NCBI GenBank assembly: GCA_019637855.1
Contig: JAHBUX010000001.1
Span: 62,001 to 126,000, forward strand
Origin: Bdellovibrionales bacterium
GTDB lineage: Bacteria; Bdellovibrionota; Bdellovibrionia; Bdellovibrionales; UBA1609
DNA: 64,000 nt
Direction of reading: 5' to 3'
Below are positions 50,649 through 58,500 of the stretch, one piece after another. The position numbers and the translations under genes were made by a program. Position 1 is the first letter of the stretch; each line of letters opens with the position of its first letter. The notes below the pieces were generated by a model, which ran no database searches, was not told the DNA's origin, and saw only the letters and a program-made list of their open reading frames with translations.

Positions 50649-51455
50649 TTGTTTTGTTCATATTCAATCATTGCATTTTTTGTTTTGTTTTTCGCGTCCG
50701 TTTCCTCGTACTCGCAGTCAAATGACACGATTCGTACAGGAAGACCAGGCCAAGCAATTGGCCCCTATGTTGTGGGAACCGGTTATTTCCAGATACAATC
50801 AGGATTGGACTTTGCTTCCGCAGACAACTCCATCGACAAAACAAAAAGTCAGATTTCAAACAATGTTGTTCGATACGGTTTAACTGAAAATTTTGAACTT
50901 AGCGCCCTTGTAAACGTTCAAAATGACCGCCACTCTCTTTCTTCAGTCTCTGATACGAGTGGCTTGAGCGAAATGCACTTGGGCTTTAGATATAATTTAA
51001 TAGACCATCCTGATGGGTTGATTCCAGGGTTTGGAATACAGACGCGATTTAGAACCACGCACACAAGTTCTGATTATCGTACCAATCATCTCGCGCCAAT
51101 TATTGTGTTCGTAACAAATCATAAGCTATCTGAAAGTTTAGCTTGGGGACACAACATCGGCGCTTCTTACGATGGTATTGGTCCTATCCCCAGATACACG
51201 TTTGTTAGTAACCTGTCTTTTCCCATTGCAGGCAAATGGGGCAGTTTCTTTGAAGTTTATGGAGATATAAAGGATGAGTATGGCAGAGTGTTTGCCGATA
51301 CTGGCTTTTCCTATCTCGTCAATAAAGATCTGCAATTAGACTCTTATTTTGGTTGGGGGAATAATCGAGGAGTTTCAGATTTGTTTATTAGTGTTGGTCT
51401 ATCTTGGCGCGTACAGACGCGAAGAGAACATTTAGCTGCTGTAGGAGCCCAATAA
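50649..51455 (+). CDS. Outer-membrane beta-barrel (phenol-degradation MetA-type transporter family)
   Basis: A 268-residue exported protein (signal IIAFFVLFFASVSSYSQ) with alternating strands ending in aromatic residues: GTGYFQIQSGLDFA, VVRYGLTENFELSALVNV, MHLGFRYNL, FGIQTRFRTTH and the final VGLSWRV. This is the pattern of the family often called 'transporter, MetA-pathway of phenol degradation'. Translation starts with TTG at 50649 after AAGGAG. It is nine bases from the MscS gene. An outer-membrane channel beside inner-membrane channel genes would allow solute passage through both membranes. Confidence 0.8.
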   Translation: MFCSYSIIAFFVLFFASVSSYSQSNDTIRTGRPGQAIGPYVVGTGYFQIQSGLDFASADNSIDKTKSQISNNVVRYGLTENFELSALVNVQNDRHSLSSVSDTSGLSEMHLGFRYNLIDHPDGLIPGFGIQTRFRTTHTSSDYRTNHLAPIIVFVTNHKLSESLAWGHNIGASYDGIGPIPRYTFVSNLSFPIAGKWGSFFEVYGDIKDEYGRVFADTGFSYLVNKDLQLDSYFGWGNNRGVSDLFISVGLSWRVQTRREHLAAVGAQ

Positions 51456-53704
51456 TGGGAGCTTCCGTTAGTTATAAACTTAAATCATCTCTTCAAGGAG
51501 CGTTAGCAGCAGGAGGAGATCCAGCGACTTCTCCTCTTTATGTATTTGGACCCTTTTTGACATTAATTACCTCTGCTGGTGTTGCAGCAGTTACTTTTGG
51601 TGCGTCTATCTGGATGGCAGTGGTTACGGTGCTAGCTGTGGCGATGATGTACAGATATGTCATGATTTGGGTTACTGATGGTAGCGGCGGAAGCGGCCTT
51701 TGCGAAGAGGAGTTTGGAAGCTGGGCTGTAAAAATTAACGCTGCTATTACCGTTATTGAGTACACTTTAACTTTTTTAGTGAGCATGGCAGCCCTTGTTA
51801 CCTTTATGGCTGATCGAATTCCGCTGATTTCGACAGACATAGGTATCTTGTCGATTCGTTCTTGTATCGCCGTAGCTCTTTCGATCCTGATAGCTTTAGT
51901 CGTAAATCGAGGATCGAAAGTTTCCAGTTTGTTCTTTGGCCCTGCGACTGCACTGATCTTGGGCTTTCTGTGGTTGATGATTGGATTTACAATCTTCAAA
52001 AGAGGACTCGACTTCCCTGATCTAAATTTCGATGCGTTTTCGAGAGAAAATGTTCATTTCACGCTAGGTGGTTTCGCAAGAATCTTGGCCTTGATGACTG
52101 GAATAGAAATATTTGCCAACTTGGTTGCTTCTTATGATGGAGCTGCAAAAGAGCGCAGTCGTAAGGCTTTTGGAAGTTTAATCATTGTCATGGGAACTAC
52201 TGTGAGCACTATGCTCGTCGTAGGGCCGGCCATCTTAGATCTTTCCGATCCGACAGATCAATCCAAATCGGTATTTACTCAAACAATGGATGCTTTGCTA
52301 CCAACGTGGCTTTCCTACGCTGGCACATTGATCGGAATAGCCGTACTTCTTTCGGCCGCAGCAGCGAGCACACAAGGTCTTCAAAACTTATTTTTAGGTT
52401 TGAGAGGTAGACACTACATCCCTGCAAAATGGGGGACGCGGAACAAGTTTGATGTCCCAGTTGTACCTGTGTGGATGCAGACCGTGTTTGTTTCTTTATG
52501 TTTCCTCCTAATAGGAACACACGAAGAGACGTATTTGGCTCTTTATGCTGCTGGGGTCTTTATTCTGCTGTCAATGACAGGCTGGGCCTCCACCAAGCGT
52601 TTTTTTGCCTCGATCCTGAAATCCTTCAGGGCGCATAAGCTATTTGGCGTGTGTGTCTCCGCATTGTCGGCGCTGTTTGCTTCCTTTGCTACAGTTATCA
52701 TTTTTGAAGAAAGATTTTTCGAAGGAGCATGGCTCTATTTGATTTTAGTGCCAGCGCTATATCTCCTGTTTGATTTTTACAGAAAGCGTTTAGGTGTCCC
52801 ACCGATGGCTCAAGATCAGAGACTTGAGTCACTGATAACCCCAAATCCGATAGCAAATCCATCAGATCGCGATGTGGTAAGGTATTACCCTAAAACAATT
52901 CTAGTTCCTTACAATGGAAGTTTATCCGCTGACTGTGCGCTTAAAAGCGGAGTTGATGTTGGAGAAAAGTTTGGCGCTAAGGTCACGACTGTTTACGTTG
53001 GAGAGGCAATAAACACAAAAAACTCAAAATTGAGCTCTTCAATCAAAAGCAGTGTTGCACAGTTTGAGATTATCGAAGACTCGATAGAGCATTTGCATAT
53101 AAAAAGCGCAGCCCCGAATCGTGAGCTCGTAACAATTTGCGAAACGAGAGAGTTTGACTTGATATGTTTCGCTTCGGGTAACCTGAAAGAAAAAGAGACT
53201 TTATTCTCCGATAGCATAGAATACTCAGTTCTTTATTCTACAACCCCGCCAGTTCTTTTTTATCGTCCTTCTCAGAATCCCACATCTCGCGCATCGAGGT
53301 TTAGGAATATTTTAATCCCCTTAGATGGTTCAGAAATATCTGAGCAGGTACTGCCTTACGCAGCATCTTTTGCATTAAATTATGGCGCTGCAGTTCATCT
53401 TCTGTGTGTGCCGGAAACTCAAGGCGATAGTGAGCTAAATAAAAATCTTTTGGTTTATCTTGAACACATCAAACATCATTTTTTCTCACTTCAATCAAAA
53501 GTAGACATCCATGTAACCGGCTCTGGCCCTCTGCGAACAATTATTGATTTTGCAGAATCAAGCGATATTGATTTAATTGCGATTGCTTCGCATGGACGCG
53601 GCGGGCTTGGCCGTCAAAACTTTGTAAAAATAGGTAGCGTTTCGTCAGGAGTACTTACGGGCTGTGACATACCCACCCTTTTCATTTCCGCAAAAACCGA
53701 TTAG
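51455..53704 (+). CDS. APC-type permease fused to two universal-stress (Usp) domains
   Basis: A 749-residue protein. Residues about 1-455 are a twelve-helix APC-superfamily transporter (GALAAGGDPATSPLYVFGPFL, DGSGGSGLCEEEFGSW, LGGFARILALMTGIEIFANLVASYDG). Two Usp domains follow. The first (KTILVPYNGSLSADCALKSG) lacks the nucleotide loop; the second (RNILIPLDGSEISEQVLPYA) keeps the ATP-binding GRGGLGRQNFVKIGSVS. Nucleotide-gated amino-acid or cation transport is a reasonable inference. The start ATG shares a base with the upstream stop. The fusion is known in some APC and cation transporters. Confidence 0.88.
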   Translation: MGASVSYKLKSSLQGALAAGGDPATSPLYVFGPFLTLITSAGVAAVTFGASIWMAVVTVLAVAMMYRYVMIWVTDGSGGSGLCEEEFGSWAVKINAAITVIEYTLTFLVSMAALVTFMADRIPLISTDIGILSIRSCIAVALSILIALVVNRGSKVSSLFFGPATALILGFLWLMIGFTIFKRGLDFPDLNFDAFSRENVHFTLGGFARILALMTGIEIFANLVASYDGAAKERSRKAFGSLIIVMGTTVSTMLVVGPAILDLSDPTDQSKSVFTQTMDALLPTWLSYAGTLIGIAVLLSAAAASTQGLQNLFLGLRGRHYIPAKWGTRNKFDVPVVPVWMQTVFVSLCFLLIGTHEETYLALYAAGVFILLSMTGWASTKRFFASILKSFRAHKLFGVCVSALSALFASFATVIIFEERFFEGAWLYLILVPALYLLFDFYRKRLGVPPMAQDQRLESLITPNPIANPSDRDVVRYYPKTILVPYNGSLSADCALKSGVDVGEKFGAKVTTVYVGEAINTKNSKLSSSIKSSVAQFEIIEDSIEHLHIKSAAPNRELVTICETREFDLICFASGNLKEKETLFSDSIEYSVLYSTTPPVLFYRPSQNPTSRASRFRNILIPLDGSEISEQVLPYAASFALNYGAAVHLLCVPETQGDSELNKNLLVYLEHIKHHFFSLQSKVDIHVTGSGPLRTIIDFAESSDIDLIAIASHGRGGLGRQNFVKIGSVSSGVLTGCDIPTLFISAKTD

Positions 53705-53728
53705 GATAAAGTAAAAAGGGGGATATTT

Positions 53729-54097
53729 ATGAAGTTTACAAATATTGATGCGTCTCAGTCGCTAGATGCCTTTGTAGATAAGAAATCGAAAGCCCTACTC
53801 AAAAGAGTTGGGGCGTACCATGATCGATACAAATTTTCGATGAACATTAAGCCAACATCGCGAAAAAAAGATGGTTCAGTGAAAACATTTTCTGCAGTAG
53901 GCGTTGTAAAAATTAAGTCTGTTTCAGATTTAAGAGCTGAGTTTGAGTCGGCAGACCCTAAACTTGCCGTCAAAAAAGTTATTGATAGTCTAGAAAAGCA
54001 AATTCGTCGGCACACTGAGAAGTCTGAACGTAGCAGATCAACGCTCGGACGCTCTTTGAAACCCATTCGACAATTTAAGCTTGAAGTCTCGCAATAA
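53729..54097 (+). CDS. Ribosome hibernation factor (HPF/RaiA)-like protein
   Basis: A 122-residue protein with the beta-alpha-beta-beta-beta-alpha layout of HPF/RaiA: an N-terminal FTNIDASQSLDAFVDKKSKALLKRV, a VKTFSAVGVVKIKS strand and a LRAEFESADPKLAVKKVIDSLEKQIRRHTEK helix that matches the D-x-x-x-A-I-D-x-x-x-x-x-L-x-x-Q family end. It would bind the 30S decoding region and silence ribosomes in starvation. It has a strong GGGGGATA ribosome-binding site. It is not the longer dimerising form. Confidence 0.78.
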   Translation: MKFTNIDASQSLDAFVDKKSKALLKRVGAYHDRYKFSMNIKPTSRKKDGSVKTFSAVGVVKIKSVSDLRAEFESADPKLAVKKVIDSLEKQIRRHTEKSERSRSTLGRSLKPIRQFKLEVSQ

Positions 54098-54119
54098 AAA
54101 TTATTTGGAAGTGATCAAA

Positions 54120-54260
54120 ATGAAATTATCAAAAATTAAAAAGACAAAAACAAAAGGCCGGGTAAAGGGCAGTCGTTTAAAGAAGTCTGGTGTTACAAGA
54201 AAGCAGTCTCACTCGAGTTCAAGAACTAAACGTTCACAGGGACGAAAAGACAGCAAATAA
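54120..54260 (+). CDS. Tiny highly basic protein
   Basis: A 46-residue protein beginning MKLSKIKKTKTKGRVKGS and ending SQGRKDSK, almost all Lys, Arg, Ser and Thr, without hydrophobic core, so intrinsically disordered and nucleic-acid binding. It starts 22 bp after the HPF-like stop, with GGAAGTG upstream. It resembles the C-terminal tails of histone-like or ribosome-bound proteins. With the hibernation factor beside it, ribosome or nucleoid binding is plausible. The small length leaves some doubt that it is translated. Confidence 0.65.
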   Translation: MKLSKIKKTKTKGRVKGSRLKKSGVTRKQSHSSSRTKRSQGRKDSK

Positions 54261-54277
54261 ATGTAAACAATACCAAG

Positions 54278-54316
54278 AACTCAGATGTTGATATGGCTCG
54301 AAAATCAATCTGAGTT
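54278..54316. terminator. Possible terminator between convergent genes
   Basis: AACTCAGAT and ATCTGAGTT form a perfect 9-bp stem, extended imperfectly by TGTAAAC/GTTTACA. It overlaps the end of the minus-strand mscS. A T-run is weak. Confidence 0.45.
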
Positions 54317-55222
54317 TACAGGTTGTTTGAGATGAATATCCCTTTGAGGAAAAGGAATTTCTATGTTTGCCTTCCTAAGTTCGCTCAAAATTGCTGATCG
54401 GATTTCACCCGTTACCACGTCAATAGTCCAAATTTCCGAAGAAAAAAATCGCAAATCAAAATCAAGCGATGACTCTCCAAAATCTTGAAAAATCGCCACT
54501 GGCGGGGGATCTTTTAAAACTTTTGAATGGCGAAGGGCTGCCTCACAAAGAATTCTCTGAACATTTTCAATGTTAGATGAGTAACTAACTCCAACCCTCA
54601 AGTGCTGGCGGATGGTTTTACCGGAATAACTGTCATTGATTACTTCCTCTGAAATTAGTTTAGAATTAGGAACTATGATCGTGATGTCGTCTCTGGTTTG
54701 TACAATGGTAGATCTCACTCGGATATCAACTATTCTTCCGCTTGTGCTTCCAACTCTTATTATGTCACCAACTTTAATCGGTCGTTCTATCAAAAGAATG
54801 ATGCCCGAAATGAAGTTTTGAGTAAGATTTTGTAAACCAAATCCGATCCCTACCATCAAAACAGCACCAACGGCAGCCAGAGAGCTGATAGAAAATCCCA
54901 TATTGTCTAACGCCATCATTAGGCCAACGAGAAAAACAGAATAACGGATAAATTTTTCGATAGAGTCTCGCACGCCTGAGTCGACGTTTTTTCCTGACAG
55001 CCACTTGGACGCTAATCGGCCTAGTACAATCGAAATTTTCCAAGCAAACCAAACAGCAAAAATTGAGAAGATAATACTTAGAGAAGAAACCTTAGCTTTG
55101 TCCAAAGTAAATAACGGTCTCTGCAAGAGAAGCCAAAGCTCATTTAATTTATCTGAAAGATCGCCTCCATATTCCATTCTAACTCCAAAAATCGACGTGG
55201 AAAACTGAGCGGTCGACATCAA
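54305..55222 (-). CDS. MscS family mechanosensitive channel
   Basis: A 305-residue MscS-like channel: GFSISSLAAVGAVLMVGIGFGLQNLTQNFISGIILLIERPIKVGDIIRVG and SGRIVDIRVRSTIVQTRDDITIIVPNSKLISEEVIN, then the vestibule ending in FPQRDIHLKQP. It has about three to four helices. It faces the operon with the ATPase-MscS pair, giving two MscS channels in this AT-rich island. No signal links them directly. Confidence 0.92.
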   Translation of the reverse strand: MMSTAQFSTSIFGVRMEYGGDLSDKLNELWLLLQRPLFTLDKAKVSSLSIIFSIFAVWFAWKISIVLGRLASKWLSGKNVDSGVRDSIEKFIRYSVFLVGLMMALDNMGFSISSLAAVGAVLMVGIGFGLQNLTQNFISGIILLIERPIKVGDIIRVGSTSGRIVDIRVRSTIVQTRDDITIIVPNSKLISEEVINDSYSGKTIRQHLRVGVSYSSNIENVQRILCEAALRHSKVLKDPPPVAIFQDFGESSLDFDLRFFSSEIWTIDVVTGEIRSAILSELRKANIEIPFPQRDIHLKQPVNSD

Positions 55223-55288
55223 AAATATTTTCTAGTACAAATCACCTCTTGGTTATGATCGAAATACTTGAAAACATTATTTCACAAT

Positions 55289-55732
55289 TCACTTATTTTT
55301 GGCAAAATCTGGCTGGCCAGCACTTTCTGACGGCAACATTCCTTTGATCTGATAATAGGATTTTGAAAAAGAATCTGCTGTAGAACGGATAAGTGCTTCG
55401 ACAAAGACTTCGCTTTTGTCGATTTCTTTCACAAGGTCTTTATTTATTGAAATTCGCACACCCACACCTTCACTGAAGACCTTGACGAGGTACGCGCCTT
55501 CTTCGCCGTATCCGCAAGTTAAACCTTGCTTCAATTCTTCCTGCACAAATTTGTAGTTATCATTGTCGGTCATTTGCTGAAAAACACGCGAATACTCTAG
55601 GCGACGCCAAACCTGCATCTGGATTTCGTGAGATGCCTGGTTCATCTCTGCGGCAGTCTTGAACGGCGTATTTTCCAGTTTTTGTCTGGTCGTGTTGGCT
55701 TCTTCAGTAGGTTCGGATTTTCGTTTCGGCAT
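55289..55732 (-). CDS. Unknown cytoplasmic protein
   Basis: A 147-residue soluble protein with a charged N-terminus (KRKSEPTEEANTTRQKLEN), a helical part (EMNQASHEIQMQVWRRLEYSRVFQQM) and a mixed C-terminal region (GVGVRISINKDLVKEID, RSTADSFSKSYYQIKGML). Not recognised. The start is ATG 55732, with TTG 55756 as the alternative; neither has a clear ribosome-binding site. It is single and divergent from the receiver gene. Confidence 0.55.
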   Translation of the reverse strand: MPKRKSEPTEEANTTRQKLENTPFKTAAEMNQASHEIQMQVWRRLEYSRVFQQMTDNDNYKFVQEELKQGLTCGYGEEGAYLVKVFSEGVGVRISINKDLVKEIDKSEVFVEALIRSTADSFSKSYYQIKGMLPSESAGQPDFAKNK

Positions 55733-55914
55733 TCCTAATACTAGGGATAACTTCAAATAATTTCAAGGTGTTACGAGATTTTAAGTTTCCTGACCGAGAC
55801 TCTAGGCTAGGCTCACGCTCAATTACATTTTCATTATATTTCAACTAATTTCAATAAATTACTGATTTTGACGGAATATTTCAGTAGAACTATTCTTATT
55901 GAGGAACTGCAACG

Positions 55915-56298
55915 ATGAGGATGGGCAAAGTCTTAGTTATTGATAACAATGCAGATTTTCGGGAAATCATAACCCGAAAAATTGATCGGATGTTCGAGGT
56001 CGAGGTAATTGCGACGGGCTTTTTCCCAGACATCCAACTATGCCTACAAGACGAAGATTTGCGCCTAGTTGTAAGTGACGTGCAGGACTCGGGCGACCCT
56101 GGGTTTTGGGTCCATAACTTTCTACTCAAAACCCGTCCGAACCTTCCTCTGGCCCTCTTCATTGATGAATACCGAATGTTGAGGAACATCCCTCAGAAGG
56201 ATTCCACAGCTCGCGTTTTTGTCTTGAAGCCAAATTTTCAGAAGTTATGTGATGAAATTGAAAAACTGGGGGTGCTTGATGTTCGCAGCTCCCATTAG
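55915..56298 (+). CDS. Orphan response-regulator receiver protein
   Basis: A 127-residue stand-alone receiver-like domain. The acidic pocket is IDNNADF near residue 9, the likely phosphorylation site is Asp in VVSDVQDSGDP, and the lysine is in VFVLKPNF. The Thr/Ser position is weak. No output domain is attached. GAGGAA precedes the ATG. The next gene begins inside its last 20 bases and carries an HTH and a membrane helix, so it may be the output partner. No kinase is adjacent. Confidence 0.75.
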   Translation: MRMGKVLVIDNNADFREIITRKIDRMFEVEVIATGFFPDIQLCLQDEDLRLVVSDVQDSGDPGFWVHNFLLKTRPNLPLALFIDEYRMLRNIPQKDSTARVFVLKPNFQKLCDEIEKLGVLDVRSSH

Positions 56299-56680
56299 GT
56301 GGGTTATCAACTCCAAACTCTCTCCGATAATCGAGCAATCTCTTTGGCGAAAAAAACTGCGAAACGAGGACGAGATCGCTTCCGCAACCGGATGCTCCAT
56401 AGGAGAAATTCAAGCGATCAGGCAGAATCCTGCTGCGATTCCGGCGAGGGATTTACACCGTTTTATTAAATGTCTTGATGAAAAAGCCTACTACGATATG
56501 GAAATTGCATGGCTTGAAATTTCGATGTTTGGAAACTCCTATCGCAAATATTTGGGATGGGCGCTGAGGGCAGAACGCGCAGTCATCAAACTTTTACGAA
56601 GTCCATTTTTTTGGGGCGTTATCGCGGCAAGAATAGCCATAGACCTTTTTATCTCACTCTTCGATCTGCTAAAACGATGA
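56279..56680 (+). CDS. HTH and membrane-helix protein overlapping the receiver gene
   Basis: A 133-residue protein. The N-terminal part has an HTH-like segment (EDEIASATGCSIGEIQAIRQNP). The middle is a helical AYYDMEIAWLEISMFG, and the C-terminal 30 residues are hydrophobic (FFWGVIAARIAIDLFISLFDLL) and membrane-inserted. It is not a known family. It overlaps the receiver gene by 20 bp. The ATG at 56279 has GGGGG upstream. A membrane-tethered transcription factor is possible by inference. Confidence 0.6.
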   Translation: MFAAPIRWVINSKLSPIIEQSLWRKKLRNEDEIASATGCSIGEIQAIRQNPAAIPARDLHRFIKCLDEKAYYDMEIAWLEISMFGNSYRKYLGWALRAERAVIKLLRSPFFWGVIAARIAIDLFISLFDLLKR

Positions 56681-56894
56681 ATCCGGTTTTCTGTAGGGCC
56701 TCCAAATTTTTGTAGTCGCCATAAGTCTACGAGAATTTAGGTGTTTCCCTTTTCCCTTTGCAAAAATCCGTAAAAGCACCCGCAGTTTAGCTGAGATTAC
56801 AAAACTCCATCAAATCGAAAATCATATTGAAATAATAAACAGTTAGATTCGATTTTTCATTTTCATTATCTATTGGCCTACTCATTGAAATACG
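56681..56894. other. AT-rich intergenic stretch
   Basis: About 210 bases without a coding sequence I can support. It probably holds the promoter of the following lipoprotein gene; no consensus boxes are convincing. Confidence 0.4.
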
Positions 56895-56951
56895 CACACC
56901 TCGAAAGTCGTTGATTGGCAACGGCTGAAACAAAAATCACTAAGAGGTGTG
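56895..56951 (+). promoter_or_regulatory. Leader hairpin that sequesters a ribosome-binding site
   Basis: CACACCTC at 56895-56902 is a perfect complement of GAGGTGTG at 56944-56951, and the latter includes the ribosome-binding site of the lipoprotein gene (ATG at 56954). An inner hairpin CGTTG-ATTGG-CAACG lies in the loop. The folded RNA would block translation until opened by temperature, ligand or protein. Confidence 0.5.
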
Positions 56952-56953
56952 AA

Positions 56954-58003
56954 ATGAAAAAAGCAATCGTTACGTTTTTAATGTTGTTGAGCGTGAGCCT
57001 TGTAGCTTGCTCAGAAAAATCAAGTGGACATTCGCAGTCTGCAAATACGGGTAAGCCGACGCCTGTTCCGAATCGTCAGCCTGACTATGTTCCGCAGGAT
57101 AAATTCGATTTCAATAAATTGATGTATGCTGAACAAGGAACCTGTGGAGGCAAATCTGGAGTCTACTTCAAGTATCTTTTGATCGAAGATACACTGGTTG
57201 GAAAATCAGAAAGAGGAAATGACCTCTTGGTCGAGGTGCGGGTTGTACTTACGCCGGATCGCAAGTTCGTCGCGCAGTATGAGGAAAAGGAAATCGAAAG
57301 TTACACTGCGAGCGGCTACACACACAAACGCAAAAAAGCGAGAGTCGTTTCTGGATATTGGGTGATCGACAATCAAACTCTTGTTTTGGGTGATTTCCTG
57401 AAGATCAATGCTCGCATGGAAGAGGGCCGCGTGAAAGCGACCGCAAACTTTCTCCGCGATGTCGTTACGTCAGGTGTTGCCGGAATGACGGCAAGAGGTG
57501 CGATGGTTTGGTCTACTTCGCCAGGAACAAAATCTTATCGTGAAGTATGCCCGACAACGGAAAGTCAGCTCGGAATCTTTTCTGCGTTCGCCTCCAGAAG
57601 CGAGCCTGAAAGTATCAAGATAAGTTCGCTACAGCTTGTGCAAGGCCAACAATTTCAAGCAGGATCGTTTTACGTCAACGATTTGCAGCTTTTTCTGCAC
57701 AAAAATGGCGACTTCCACTTGCTCATCAATGGAGTGGACATGAAAGATCCCAACTACCAACTCAAGCACTATGTCGTGGAAGACAGCTATTGGGAGCGTA
57801 CAAGCTCAAACAACTTGAACTTCTATGTTGGTGCTCTTCTTAAAAAAGCAAACGGTGGAGCACAACTCTGTATCACGAAAGACCTTTGGCATATTACTCC
57901 GAAGGGTGAAGTTCTGGATTTCCCAATGCAAGGACGATGTGTTGATCTTGAATTTCGCGCAAGCAATTACAGCCTCGACGACCTCACCAGCAATTATCGT
58001 TAG
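56954..58003 (+). CDS. Lipoprotein of unknown function
   Basis: A 349-residue lipoprotein; signal KKAIVTFLMLLSVSLVAC, lipidated Cys19, then a Ser/Pro/Gln linker and two similar beta-rich halves (GVYFKYLLIEDTLVGKS and FYVNDLQLFLHKNGDFHLLINGVDMKD). Paired cysteines occur at the end (QLCITKD, GRCVDL). Not recognised as a named family. AAGAGGTG precedes ATG 56954. A strong terminator follows, so it is monocistronic. Its leader may control translation through a hairpin. Confidence 0.7.
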   Translation: MKKAIVTFLMLLSVSLVACSEKSSGHSQSANTGKPTPVPNRQPDYVPQDKFDFNKLMYAEQGTCGGKSGVYFKYLLIEDTLVGKSERGNDLLVEVRVVLTPDRKFVAQYEEKEIESYTASGYTHKRKKARVVSGYWVIDNQTLVLGDFLKINARMEEGRVKATANFLRDVVTSGVAGMTARGAMVWSTSPGTKSYREVCPTTESQLGIFSAFASRSEPESIKISSLQLVQGQQFQAGSFYVNDLQLFLHKNGDFHLLINGVDMKDPNYQLKHYVVEDSYWERTSSNNLNFYVGALLKKANGGAQLCITKDLWHITPKGEVLDFPMQGRCVDLEFRASNYSLDDLTSNYR

Positions 58004-58016
58004 TCTCTTCCTCGGG

Positions 58017-58055
58017 GCCGCCAGCTTCTCTCCGGCTGGCGGCTCCATCTTTTTG
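58017..58055 (+). terminator. Rho-independent terminator of the lipoprotein gene
   Basis: GCCGCCAGC (58017-58025) and GCTGGCGGC (58035-58043) form a perfect 9-bp stem, followed by TCCATCTTTTT. The first base of the stem lies 13 bases after the stop codon. Confidence 0.9.
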
Positions 58056-58333
58056 CTAAGTTCACTTCTCAATTCCCTATTCCGGTGGCTTTCTACTGGT
58101 ATCAAAATGTCTGAATCAGCAAATTTCACTATGAAAAAAATATACGCTAACGGGATATATCTACATGACTTCCAAGAATTTGCAGATGACCGTTTTCGCT
58201 CGTAGTTACCAATAGTTGTCTTCAAAATAAGACGAATTTCTACGAAATTTTGGAATACAAGATTTACATTACTCCATCTCCAAATGCTTTATTTTTCAAC
58301 ACCTTACGCTCAACCATTTATATTTATCACCGT

Positions 58334-58355
58334 GAGCTACGGAAACTTGTAGCTC
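58334..58355. repeat. Inverted repeat in the region before the sigma-54 operon
   Basis: GAGCTAC, loop GGAAACTT, GTAGCTC. The 58056-58399 stretch has no gene I can support; this stem has no T-run and may be part of a regulatory or small-RNA element. Confidence 0.35.
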
Positions 58356-58399
58356 GGGAACTTTGCTATTCGGGGGAAATCAACTAAAGCGCCGTCAAA

Positions 58400-58434
58400 C
58401 AGCTATATAAGCTAAATAGAAGCTATATGGCTGA
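58400..58434. promoter_or_regulatory. Repeated AGCTATAT elements (possible activator site)
   Basis: AGCTATAT occurs at 58401 and 58421, each flanked so as to form partial palindromes (CAGCTATATAAGCT, GAAGCTATATGGCTGA). They end 11 bp before the -24 box and lie within 80 bp of the start site of the sigma-54 regulator gene. Enhancer sites of NtrC-type proteins are of this kind; the bound protein is a guess. Confidence 0.5.
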
Positions 58435-58445
58435 ATAAACAAGAT

Positions 58446-58460
58446 TGGCTTCATCCTTGC
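58446..58460 (+). promoter_or_regulatory. Sigma-54 -24/-12 promoter
   Basis: TGGC-7 bases-TTGC, matching the consensus TGGCAC-5 bases-TTGC(A/T) in spacing and in the invariant GG and GC. It is followed 40 bp later by the start of an NtrC-type regulator that itself contains the sigma-54 GAFTGA contact. The AGCTATAT repeats lie directly upstream. Confidence 0.7.
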
Positions 58461-58500
58461 TAAAGACCCCTATGACCGAACATTCGGATCAGGAGTTTTT

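Noticed and set aside
58131..58205. Short plus-strand frame starting MKKIYANGIYLHDF
   Set aside because: It has no ribosome-binding site and no coding context; it lies in an AT-rich spacer.
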